DNA from: Myxococcus xanthus
GTDB lineage: Bacteria > Myxococcota > Myxococcia > Myxococcales > Myxococcaceae
Assembly: GCF_013116825.1 (NCBI RefSeq)
Contig: NZ_JABFNS010000106.1
Coordinates: forward strand, 1 to 32,172
DNA: 32,172 nucleotides
Direction: 5' to 3'
Shown here: one piece after another, positions 8,035-14,864 of the stretch
Layout of the letters: every line of letters starts with the position of its first letter
Position numbering within the stretch: the first letter of the stretch is position 1
The notes under the pieces: model-generated
What the model was told of the DNA's origin: nothing
The model's input: only the letters and a program-made list of their open reading frames with translations
The model's database searches: none
Position numbers and translations under genes: made by a program

Positions 8035-9468
8035 GTGCCTGGGCATCCGGCTTCCAGCAACGCTGAGGCAGGTGGAGATTCCCCAAGGGGCTCGCGGCTG
8101 GCCTCGATTGCTGTGGCTAGCGCGCTGTTCATGGAGTTCGTGGACTCCACCGCGCTGTCGACCGCGTTGCCTCGGTTGTCGCTGGCGTTCGGCACCGACC
8201 CCATCCACCTGAAGCTGGCGCTGACGTCGTACATCCTGGCGTTGGCGGTGCTCTCGCCCGCGAGCGGCTGGGTCGCGGACCGGTTCGGGCCCCGTCGCGT
8301 CTTCATGGTCGCGATGAGCGTGTTCCTGCTGGGCTCGGTGCTCTGCGGCTTCTCTCAGTCGCTGACCCAGTTGGTCATCTTCCGCACCCTCCAGGGACTG
8401 GGTGGTGCGTTGATGACGCCCGTGGGGCGCATCATCGTGGTGAGCTCGGCGCCGCGAGAGCGCCTGGTGGCCGCCTTGAGCTGGTTCACCATGCCCGCGC
8501 TCGTGGGCCCGCTGGTGGGGCCTCCGCTGGCGGGCTTCATCCTGGGCGTCGCGGACTGGCCGTGGATTTTCTTCATCAACGTGCCCGTGGGCATCCTGGG
8601 CATGCTCGCGGTGGCGCGCTTCGTTCCGCCGCTGCACCAGCCGGACCCGGGGCCCTTCGACACGCGGGGCTTCGTGCTCGTGGCCGTCGCCATCACCACG
8701 CTGATTGGCGCGGCGGAGACGGTGGGCATCGGGCTGATGCCGCTGCCGTTGCAGCTGGGGCTCGCAGCCGTCGCGTTCTCGTCGCTGGGGGCCTACGTGT
8801 GGCACTCGCTGCGCGTGGAGCGGCCCGTATTGAATCTCCGGTTGCTGCGCATCGACACCTTCCGGGCCAGCCTGATTGGCGGAACCCTGACGCGCATGGG
8901 CCTGGGGGCGTCGCCCTTCCTCCTGCCGCTGCTGTTTCAGGTCGGCTTGGGCTGGACGCCCGTCGAGGCGGGGCTGGTGACCATCGGCGGCGGTGTGGGC
9001 GCGCTCACCTGCAAGTCGGTGGCGCCCTACATCATCCGGCGATTCGGCTTCCGGCAAACGCTCATCTTCGCCAACCTGGCGTCCGCGGTCCTGACCGCGC
9101 TGCCGGCCATCTTCCGGAACAGCACGCCGATTCCGCTCATCGTTGGCGTGCTCATGGTCAGCGGATTCATGCGCTCGATGCAGTTCACTGCGATCAATAC
9201 CGTGGCGTATGCGGACATCCCCCCGGACACGGTGAGCAGCGCGTCCACGCTGTCCGTGGTGACGATGCAGATGGCGCTGGGGTTGGGCATCAGCTTCGGC
9301 GGGTTGATGCTGCACCTGGCGCGCGGCGCTGGCGAGGCGCCGTTGACGCCGGACCGCTTCGTGCTGCCGTTCATCGCGGTGGGCATCATGTCGTCGCTGG
9401 CCGGACCGCTCTATCGCCGGTTGTCGCCCAACGCCGGGGCGCACATCGGGGGCCGCAGGGTGGGGTGA
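8035..9468 (+). CDS. MFS exporter, DHA2 (14-TM) drug:H+ antiporter type
   Basis: A 477-aa inner-membrane proton antiporter of the EmrB/QacA class, expected to export a small amphipathic compound. After a ~25-residue polar N-terminus the first TM (VASALFMEFVDSTALSTALPRLS) carries the DHA-type D1 motif. The motif-A loop (GWVADRFGPRRVF), the TM4-5 region (LQGLGGALMTPVGR) and motif C (ALVGPLVGPPLAGF) follow. About 14 hydrophobic segments can be counted. The GTG at 8035 is 3 bp after the rfbC stop, so it is probably the last gene of the rfb transcript. It has no MFP (EmrA-like) partner in view. It might export the NRPS product encoded to the right, but its orientation and operon tie it to the sugar genes. 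The exact start is uncertain because the ribosome-binding site is weak. Confidence 0.88.
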   Translation: MPGHPASSNAEAGGDSPRGSRLASIAVASALFMEFVDSTALSTALPRLSLAFGTDPIHLKLALTSYILALAVLSPASGWVADRFGPRRVFMVAMSVFLLGSVLCGFSQSLTQLVIFRTLQGLGGALMTPVGRIIVVSSAPRERLVAALSWFTMPALVGPLVGPPLAGFILGVADWPWIFFINVPVGILGMLAVARFVPPLHQPDPGPFDTRGFVLVAVAITTLIGAAETVGIGLMPLPLQLGLAAVAFSSLGAYVWHSLRVERPVLNLRLLRIDTFRASLIGGTLTRMGLGASPFLLPLLFQVGLGWTPVEAGLVTIGGGVGALTCKSVAPYIIRRFGFRQTLIFANLASAVLTALPAIFRNSTPIPLIVGVLMVSGFMRSMQFTAINTVAYADIPPDTVSSASTLSVVTMQMALGLGISFGGLMLHLARGAGEAPLTPDRFVLPFIAVGIMSSLAGPLYRRLSPNAGAHIGGRRVG

Positions 9469-9727
9469 GCCGAGCGGTTCATGTGCCCGAGCGAAGCCAC
9501 TCAGTCATCAACGCGCTGTCGTGGAAGTTCCACGCTACGCCGAGGCGGCTGTCCGCGCGCGCAACCCAATCAGGAAGTTGCATCAACTCGCATGCGCCAG
9601 GTCCCTGGACGTCCTTGTGCAGCTTTTCGTTGTCGAAGTGGGTGTCGCTCCAGGGGTATCTATCGAGGCCATCCTCTCGGGATGTCTGCCAGACACTGAC
9701 CTGACGCTGCCGCGGAGCTGAGGCCCC
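9469..9727. other. Convergent intergenic region, no gene recognised
   Basis: These 259 bp separate the 3' ends of two converging MFS genes. A short GTG-initiated frame (~66 codons, 9521-9721) reads through it but has no ribosome-binding site and no recognised similarity, so I do not call it. A perfect 7-bp palindrome, CGTGGAA-G-TTCCACG (9520-9534), lies here, as does a weak CCCCT/AGGGG pair over the MFS stop (9725-9744). No T-run terminator is visible. The region probably marks the boundary between the polysaccharide block and the NRPS cluster. Confidence 0.5.
9520..9534. repeat. 15-bp palindrome between convergent genes
   Basis: CGTGGAAGTTCCACG has two perfect 7-bp arms around one base. As RNA it would fold as a 5-bp stem with a 5-base loop. 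No T-run follows on either strand. It may be a protein-binding dyad or a weak bidirectional stem-loop. Confidence 0.4.
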
Positions 9728-11047
9728 CTACCGCGAAGGAGGGGACACGGCCTCGGTGAAGGTGGTGCCTGGTGGCGTCTCCTCGACTTCGCGGACATGG
9801 CGGGCGGTATAGCCTCGCACCGCCGCGATGAGCGCCAAGAGGCCGGCGGCGATGAAGCACAGCGCGATGCCCCGGCTGCGCGCGTCGAGTTGTTCCAGCG
9901 GCCCGAAGAGCGCGGGGATGGAGAAGGAGACGCCGTCCAGGTGGTCCGCCATGACGCCCGCCGCAAGGTACGCCAGCGGCTGGACGGACCAGGCAATCAT
10001 CCCTCGCATGGCGAAGACGCGCCCCCGGAGTGCGGCGGGGACCTGTCCCTGCCAGATGGCCTGGCTGCTTGCATCCATGATGGGGATGCAGAATCCGGCC
10101 ATGAAGGTGCAATACCCGAGCATCCTCAGGGTGGGGAACAGCCCTGCGAGCACCATGACCGTCCCCAGGCCCATCCCGACCCCGAGCACCCCATGGATGC
10201 GGTTCTTCGGCCCGCCCCACGCGGTCATCACGACGCTCCCCAACAGGAGCCCCAGGCCCCCCGTGGACAGCAGGCCCGCGAGAACGGCCGGGTTGGCGAT
10301 GTCCAGCACCAGCGGAGGGAGCAGCACCTGCATGGCGGAGAGCGAGCAGTTGGTGATGACGGAGAACGTGAGCAGACCGAGCAGTCCCCGGCGCTCCTTG
10401 AGGTAGTTCCACCCTTCGAGGGCCTGTTGCAGCGCGGATGTGCCCGCATCCGAGGCGGCCCCGCTCCCGGCGGGCAGGCTCCGAATGAGCGACAACGTGG
10501 TGATGGCGGCCAGACAGCTGATGAAGTCGATCAAGACCACCGTGCCCAGGCTGGTGGCGCTCAGCAGGAACCCCGCCAAGGGGGGCGCGATCAGGGGCAC
10601 AGCGGCATCGCTCGCCTGGACGAGGCCGTTGGCTCGGCCCAGGTGCTTCGCGGGGATGAGTGCTGGGGTCAGGGCGGTGTACGACGTCCGCTGGAACGCA
10701 CCGCTCACCGACGCGATGGCGGTGCCCACGTAGACGTGCCAGGGCGCGAGCTGACCCAGCGAGATCAGAATGGCATAGACGAGGGTGACCAACCCCGCGC
10801 CGCAATCTCCCAGACGCATCGCGTTCCGGAGATCCCAGCGATCCACCAGCACCCCCACGATGGGGGCCACGAGCACCCCAGGCAGGATGGTCAGCACGGA
10901 GATCAGCGCGAAATCCGTGACCGAGCTGGTGAGGCCATACACCCAGAGCCCCAGGGCGAAGCCGGTCAGCGCGCTGCCGAGCTTCGACACCGTCTGGCCG
11001 CCCCAGATGATGGCGAAGCGCAGCACGCCGTTCCCTGATTCGCTCAT
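9728..11047 (-). CDS. MFS exporter of the NRPS tailoring operon (12-TM)
   Basis: A 439-aa major facilitator protein with about 12 hydrophobic segments, of the EntS/MFS_3-like group often found in siderophore and nonribosomal peptide clusters. The N-terminus RFAIIWGGQTVSKLGSALTGFALGLWVY is the usual first helix of this group. The A-loop is GVLVDRWDLRNAM, and a helix with FQRTSYTALTPALIP follows, which is typical of these exporters. The start overlaps the cupin stop by 4 bp (ATGA), so it is translationally coupled as the last gene of the NRPS1-downstream operon. Export of the lipopeptide, or self-resistance, is the likely role by context. The C-terminal ~20 residues are polar and end near a weak stem-loop. 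The substrate cannot be read from the sequence. Confidence 0.9.
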   Translation of the reverse strand: MSESGNGVLRFAIIWGGQTVSKLGSALTGFALGLWVYGLTSSVTDFALISVLTILPGVLVAPIVGVLVDRWDLRNAMRLGDCGAGLVTLVYAILISLGQLAPWHVYVGTAIASVSGAFQRTSYTALTPALIPAKHLGRANGLVQASDAAVPLIAPPLAGFLLSATSLGTVVLIDFISCLAAITTLSLIRSLPAGSGAASDAGTSALQQALEGWNYLKERRGLLGLLTFSVITNCSLSAMQVLLPPLVLDIANPAVLAGLLSTGGLGLLLGSVVMTAWGGPKNRIHGVLGVGMGLGTVMVLAGLFPTLRMLGYCTFMAGFCIPIMDASSQAIWQGQVPAALRGRVFAMRGMIAWSVQPLAYLAAGVMADHLDGVSFSIPALFGPLEQLDARSRGIALCFIAAGLLALIAAVRGYTARHVREVEETPPGTTFTEAVSPPSR

Positions 11048-11946
11048 CGCTGCTCAGACGCGGGGGACCTGCGGTGCAGGGAGGAATAGGCCTCTTGCAG
11101 CTTCATCCCCAGGGCAATGCGTGCCGCCACGGGACCGACGCGGACTGCTGACGGGATGTCCCACCACCAGAGGTTGAACGCGATGGAGGGGGAAACAGTG
11201 TGGACGCGATGCCACCAGTTCACCGGCAGGAAGAGCAGGTCGCCCGGTTCGAGGATGAAGTCGTAATCTGGCCGGAGCCCGCTCGCGGTCATCCGCTTCG
11301 CCGCTCCCACCTCGAGGTCCACTCCGCTCAGGTCCGCGGCCCAGTCGAGCGGTGCCGGTTGGAGTCGCCGGGCCTGCTGGGGCGCATAGAGTTGCCAGCG
11401 CTTCTGGCCGGAGAGCTGGGCGTAGAGGTTGTGGGCGCGATCCCTGTGAAGCTGGGCGAAGGTGCCGCGCGGGGCAATCCAGACAGAGGACTCGGTGAGG
11501 CGGTTCAACCACCGGGGGGCATAGTCCGGGAAGCGGACGTCCTCTCGCAGGGAGGGGACGGCCCGAAGCAGCGATGGACCCACCAGGTGGTTGATCTCCT
11601 CCGGCCGCTTCCCCAGCGTCGTGTCCGCGACTTCGTCCAGGTCGCTTTCGAGCGGAAGCGACGAGGAGGCCCCCACCTCGTCCAGATAGGTGGACAGCTT
11701 CATCCGCCGTGCGCCGCCCAGGGGCTCCGAAGTGCCTGACAGCGCGCCCCACTTGTAGAGCGCCGACCTGACGGTGATCTCGACGCCACCGTGCATGGCG
11801 CGGAACCACTCGAACGTCCACTTCGAGAAGGCGGGCCAGGCCTGGACGGCGCCGGTGAAGATGACCGGTTGTCCCGCCTTCTCCCACGACGCGATGAAGT
11901 GCTCGCGGGAGACGAGCGGGACCCGGGGGATGGCCTGCGGCATCAT
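11044..11946 (-). CDS. Cupin-8 / JmjC-type Fe(II)/2-oxoglutarate oxygenase
   Basis: A 300-aa cytoplasmic oxygenase of the FIH-like cupin_8 family, which hydroxylates protein or peptide side chains using Fe(II), O2 and 2-oxoglutarate. The N-terminal part (EHFIASWEKAGQPVIFTGAVQAWPAF) is the usual family opening. The metal-binding HxD is H167-R-D169 (QLHRDRAHN) and the distal His is H246 (PVNWWHRVH). K182 (GQKRWQLY) stands 15 residues after the first His, the same spacing as the 2-oxoglutarate-binding Lys of FIH (H199/K214), and the His-His distance of 79 also matches FIH (80). All key residues are therefore present and it should be active. It is coupled by a 4-bp overlap to the exporter and lies 23 bp after the radical SAM gene. 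A role in beta-hydroxylating a peptide residue, perhaps on a carrier protein, is inference. Translation may begin at either of the two adjacent Met codons. Confidence 0.9.
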   Translation of the reverse strand: MMPQAIPRVPLVSREHFIASWEKAGQPVIFTGAVQAWPAFSKWTFEWFRAMHGGVEITVRSALYKWGALSGTSEPLGGARRMKLSTYLDEVGASSSLPLESDLDEVADTTLGKRPEEINHLVGPSLLRAVPSLREDVRFPDYAPRWLNRLTESSVWIAPRGTFAQLHRDRAHNLYAQLSGQKRWQLYAPQQARRLQPAPLDWAADLSGVDLEVGAAKRMTASGLRPDYDFILEPGDLLFLPVNWWHRVHTVSPSIAFNLWWWDIPSAVRVGPVAARIALGMKLQEAYSSLHRRSPASEQR

Positions 11947-11969
11947 GGCGTGCTCCTCCAGCCTCCGCG

Positions 11970-13754
11970 CTACTGCACGGTCACCGCCGTCTCGAGGCCG
12001 CGCCGTTTCAGGTCCAGGATCAGCAAGTCGAGCGACATGTTCTCGTCGTTCGTCGAGAAGATCTTGTTCTCATTGAGGTACTGCGACATCTCGTTGATGA
12101 AGCTCTCGATGTACTCGACCTTCCGCGGGTAGTCGTCCTCGTCCGCGTAGCCCAGCAACGAGTCGAACGAGCTGGACCGCTCGTAGCGCTTGCGGAAGGG
12201 GGACTTGGAGTAGTCGCGCGAGGTGATTTCGAGTGGGGTGAAGAGGCGCAGCTCGAGCCGCCCTCGGACCGTGAAGAAGGGGCGGACCTTCTTCTCCAGC
12301 ACGTTCTTCCGCAAGAAGTCCACGGTCATCTTGAGCTGATCCACGGTCTCGCCGGGATAGTTGTGGAACAGCATCAGCTTGTTCACGATCCCCTTCTGGC
12401 TGCTGATGTCGAGGATGTTCTGCACCTGCCGGATGGAGACCCCCTTGATCATCTTCTTGAGGACTTCCTGCGAGGCGGACTCCAGGCCCCATTCGATGAC
12501 GCGGATGCCGGCCTTGTGCCAGAGCTCCAGGATCTTCTCGTCGGTGAACTGGGGCTCGAAGCGGGCGTAGGTGAGGATGTTCACGTCGAGGCCGCGCCGG
12601 ATCAGCTCCTCGGCGATGGCCGTACCCTCCTTCACCTCCAGCATGTCATCCACGAAGTGGAAGAAGCGCGTGTTGTAGCGCTTCGCCAGGAGCTCGATGA
12701 TGTCCACCGTCTTCACGGCGTCGTTGCTGTAGTAGCCAGAGTACGTCTTGTAGTGGTTGCAGAACGTGCACTTGGCGAAAGCGCAGCCGCGCGAGGTGGA
12801 CAAGGGCAACGTCGGCAGCAAGAACTTGTCGAGGTCGTAGCCATCGAAGTCCGGCCGGAAGATCGAAAGCTGGATGTCGTGGCGCGGCTCGTTGACCTTG
12901 ATGTTCCCTTCCGCGTCCCGGTAGACGACGCCGTCGAGCTGCTCCACGGGCTTGCCGCGCAGGAACTCCAGGAAGGTGGTCTCCGCTTCCTTGAGGAAGG
13001 CGTAGTCGATGCAGTCGTTGTTCTTGAGGTACTCCTCCTTGAAGGTGGAGGCGTCCGGTCCCCCGACGGCGATCTTTCCCTGGATGAGCGGCTTGAGGCG
13101 CCGGGCGAACCAGAGGGTGGCCTTGCGCTGAATCTGGATGACGGAGAAGCCCACCACGCGCGGGTTGAGGGCCGCCACCTCCCGCACCTTCTGGTGCAGG
13201 AAGTTCGTCACTGGGTTGTCGATTTCTCCGCCGGCCTCGTCATAGGTCAGCGCCAGATCGATGACGATGTGCAGCATCCCGGTCAGCACGAAGATGAGCG
13301 AGGCGAGGCTGCTCTCCTGCTCGTCGCAGAAGACCTCTTCGTACTTGCGGGCCTGGAGCTTCTGCTTCACCTGTTCGACCCTGGCGAAGCCAATCTGGTT
13401 GTCGATGTAGTGAAGGTAGACGAGCGCGTTGCGAATGCGATCGAAGTCCGCCGGGATGTCGATGTGCGCCTTGGCGAGCTCAGGGAGGAACCGGTAGGCC
13501 AGGTCCTTCAGCATCTCCTCCGTGAGGAGGAAATCCCGGAGCAGCACGTTGACGTCCTGCTGCTTCACCTTGAAGAAGTTCTTCCTCAGCGCCGCCGTCA
13601 ACGTGGGCACCGCCAGATGCGGATAGTCCATGTTGTGGTTTGGCATCTTGAGGAGGACCGCGTCGGTGCGGCGCTCGCGGGCGGCCGGCGTGTCGGCGTT
13701 GTCCTTCCCAGGCTGGGCGGCGTTGTCGTCGGCCATGGACGGATTGCTTGCCAT
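11970..13754 (-). CDS. B12-binding-type radical SAM enzyme (CX4CX2C), putative C-methyltransferase
   Basis: A 594-aa member of the cobalamin-type radical SAM clan. Residues ~30-240 look like the B12-binding Rossmann region: DAVLLKMPNHNMDYPHLAVPTL near the start, and NPRVVGFSVIQIQ...IAVGGPDAS at ~197-236. The radical SAM barrel starts at LPLSTSRGC. The [4Fe-4S] cysteines are C324, C329 and C332, spaced CX4CX2C rather than CX3CX2C. CTFCNHYKTYSGY, FHFVDDML and IEWGLESAS (SAM/barrel strands) follow. The first ~28 residues are a polar tail. The ATG at 13754 is chosen over longer frames because GGGGG lies 8 bases upstream and only 23 bp separate it from the preceding gene. Methylation at an unactivated carbon of the peptide is the best guess from the clan; cyclisation or epimerisation is possible. 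The sequence is richer in Lys, Asn and Phe than its neighbours, which may signal transfer. Confidence 0.9.
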   Translation of the reverse strand: MASNPSMADDNAAQPGKDNADTPAARERRTDAVLLKMPNHNMDYPHLAVPTLTAALRKNFFKVKQQDVNVLLRDFLLTEEMLKDLAYRFLPELAKAHIDIPADFDRIRNALVYLHYIDNQIGFARVEQVKQKLQARKYEEVFCDEQESSLASLIFVLTGMLHIVIDLALTYDEAGGEIDNPVTNFLHQKVREVAALNPRVVGFSVIQIQRKATLWFARRLKPLIQGKIAVGGPDASTFKEEYLKNNDCIDYAFLKEAETTFLEFLRGKPVEQLDGVVYRDAEGNIKVNEPRHDIQLSIFRPDFDGYDLDKFLLPTLPLSTSRGCAFAKCTFCNHYKTYSGYYSNDAVKTVDIIELLAKRYNTRFFHFVDDMLEVKEGTAIAEELIRRGLDVNILTYARFEPQFTDEKILELWHKAGIRVIEWGLESASQEVLKKMIKGVSIRQVQNILDISSQKGIVNKLMLFHNYPGETVDQLKMTVDFLRKNVLEKKVRPFFTVRGRLELRLFTPLEITSRDYSKSPFRKRYERSSSFDSLLGYADEDDYPRKVEYIESFINEMSQYLNENKIFSTNDENMSLDLLILDLKRRGLETAVTVQ

Positions 13755-13777
13755 TGGTGTACCCCCGTGTAGTTGGT

Positions 13778-14752
13778 TCAGCTCTTGCGTCCCTTGTCGG
13801 TCGCGAGCTCCAACGAGGTGCGCTCCAGGATCCACCTGTTGTCCACGAAGACGGGGGACTGGCACTCGTAGGTGTCGGCGATCGAATCCAGATCAAACTC
13901 CAGCACCACGCTGTTGCTGCTGTGCCGCCACTCATTGTACTGGCCCAGCGAGGCATACCGCTCGAGGAAGGCCTGGTCGAACGCGGCGATCCGGGCCTCC
14001 ACCGCGGCCTCCACCCCATAGCTTGCGCGCAGCTTCGCGATATCGGCTTCGACGGACTGCTCCTGGTTCATGATGCGCGCCAGGTGCCACAGCTCCTTCA
14101 GCGCGTAGAAGTGTTTCACGAAGCCGCCCCGGCTCAGGTTCACCGAGTCGTTCAGCTGCGGCCAGCGGGACCAGAGTTCGGCGAGGGCGCTCGCCAGTCG
14201 CGCGGAGTCGTCGCCGCCGGCCGTGAAGGGGACCTCGATTACCGGGAAGCGAGTCAGGAGGGCTTGATCCTCCGGGCTCTCGGAGAGCTTCCGCAGCTCG
14301 GAGAGCAGCGCCGGGAGCGTCTGGGGCAGCCGCTCCGCGGTGATGCAGAACCGGAAGTCGATGATGTAGCGCCGCAGGAGGGCGGCCGTGGACCGGAGGC
14401 TGTCCGCCAGGCCGGAGAAGTTGTCATGGTCCGTCAGGTGCGGCAGCAGCATGAGCTTCGGCAGCCGGCAGTCCAGGCGGGTGAGGAAATCGACGAACGA
14501 CGCATCCGGTTGCGCCGGGCTCAATATCTTGAAGTTCGGGTCCGGCTTCTGAGAGTCCTTGCGGTCCCGGAACACGCCAATGATCTGCTCGAGCTGTGCG
14601 CGTACCTGCGCGTTGTCGTGGGGCACCACGAGGAATGCCGTCAGGTGCGCATAGTGTGTGTTGTGGTACCAGCACAGCTCCTGCTCTATCCGCGCGAGGA
14701 GGCTCTGCTCATCCTGGACAGGGAGGACATACTCGACGATTCGCTTACGCAA
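13778..14752 (-). CDS. Unrecognised 324-aa protein of the NRPS tailoring operon
   Basis: I do not recognise a family. The start is a TTG (LRKRIVEYV...) with GGTGGAGGA, an excellent ribosome-binding site, 4-5 bases upstream, which decides the start. The protein appears soluble with no signal peptide or TM segment. It has about 320 residues of mixed alpha/beta character, including strand-like AHLTAFLVVP and RYIIDFRFCITA. Three segments are rich in His/Trp/Tyr: ELCWYHNTHYAHL (26-38), LMLLPHLTDHDNF and GFVKHFYALKELWHLARI. It has only three cysteines, which are scattered and not arranged as an Fe-S motif. A clustered acidic end (VLEFDLDSIADTYECQSP) precedes a polar C-terminus. It sits directly before the radical SAM gene (23 bp) and 112 bp after NRPS1. 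A partner or substrate-recognition protein for the radical SAM enzyme, or a new tailoring enzyme, would fit. Confidence 0.85.
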   Translation of the reverse strand: MRKRIVEYVLPVQDEQSLLARIEQELCWYHNTHYAHLTAFLVVPHDNAQVRAQLEQIIGVFRDRKDSQKPDPNFKILSPAQPDASFVDFLTRLDCRLPKLMLLPHLTDHDNFSGLADSLRSTAALLRRYIIDFRFCITAERLPQTLPALLSELRKLSESPEDQALLTRFPVIEVPFTAGGDDSARLASALAELWSRWPQLNDSVNLSRGGFVKHFYALKELWHLARIMNQEQSVEADIAKLRASYGVEAAVEARIAAFDQAFLERYASLGQYNEWRHSSNSVVLEFDLDSIADTYECQSPVFVDNRWILERTSLELATDKGRKS

Positions 14753-14763
14753 TCTTCCTCCAC
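14753..14763 (-). promoter_or_regulatory. Strong ribosome-binding site deciding a TTG start
   Basis: On the minus strand GGTGGAGGA immediately precedes the TTG at 14752-14750. It is the best Shine-Dalgarno match noticed in the window and supports translation of the unrecognised 324-aa protein from the rare TTG codon. Confidence 0.7.
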
Positions 14764-14797
14764 CTTACAGATGGCGGGCTGTTCACGATTCACAGGA

Positions 14798-14821
14798 ATT
14801 ATAACGGTCGACGGGCGTCAA
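14798..14821 (-). promoter_or_regulatory. Candidate internal promoter upstream of the tailoring genes
   Basis: The minus strand carries a perfect TATAAT (14803-14798) and TTGACG (14821-14816) in the 112-bp gap between NRPS1 and the next gene. The 12-base spacing is too short for a normal sigma-70 promoter, so another -35 or an extended -10 would be needed. A perfect TATAAT is rare in such GC-rich DNA. A 6-bp hairpin with one wobble pair (GTTGAC-GCCC-GTCGAC) overlaps it. Confidence 0.35.
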
Positions 14822-14864
14822 CGCTACCCGGGGTCATTCGCGCTGCGTTGCGTCGGCGCCGGAC

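Noticed and set aside
7432..9444. Long minus-strand open frame (~670 codons) antisense to rfbC and the MFS gene
   Set aside because: The translation is dominated by Arg, Gln, His and Glu with no motif; the opposite strand encodes clear RfbC and MFS proteins.
9521..9721. Short GTG-initiated frame in the convergent gap
   Set aside because: No ribosome-binding site, no recognisable domain and a position between two gene ends; more likely chance.
12363..13772. Plus-strand open frame (~469 codons) opposite the radical SAM gene
   Set aside because: It is a Val/Leu/Glu/Asp-rich shadow of the opposite frame; the radical SAM protein has the functional motifs.
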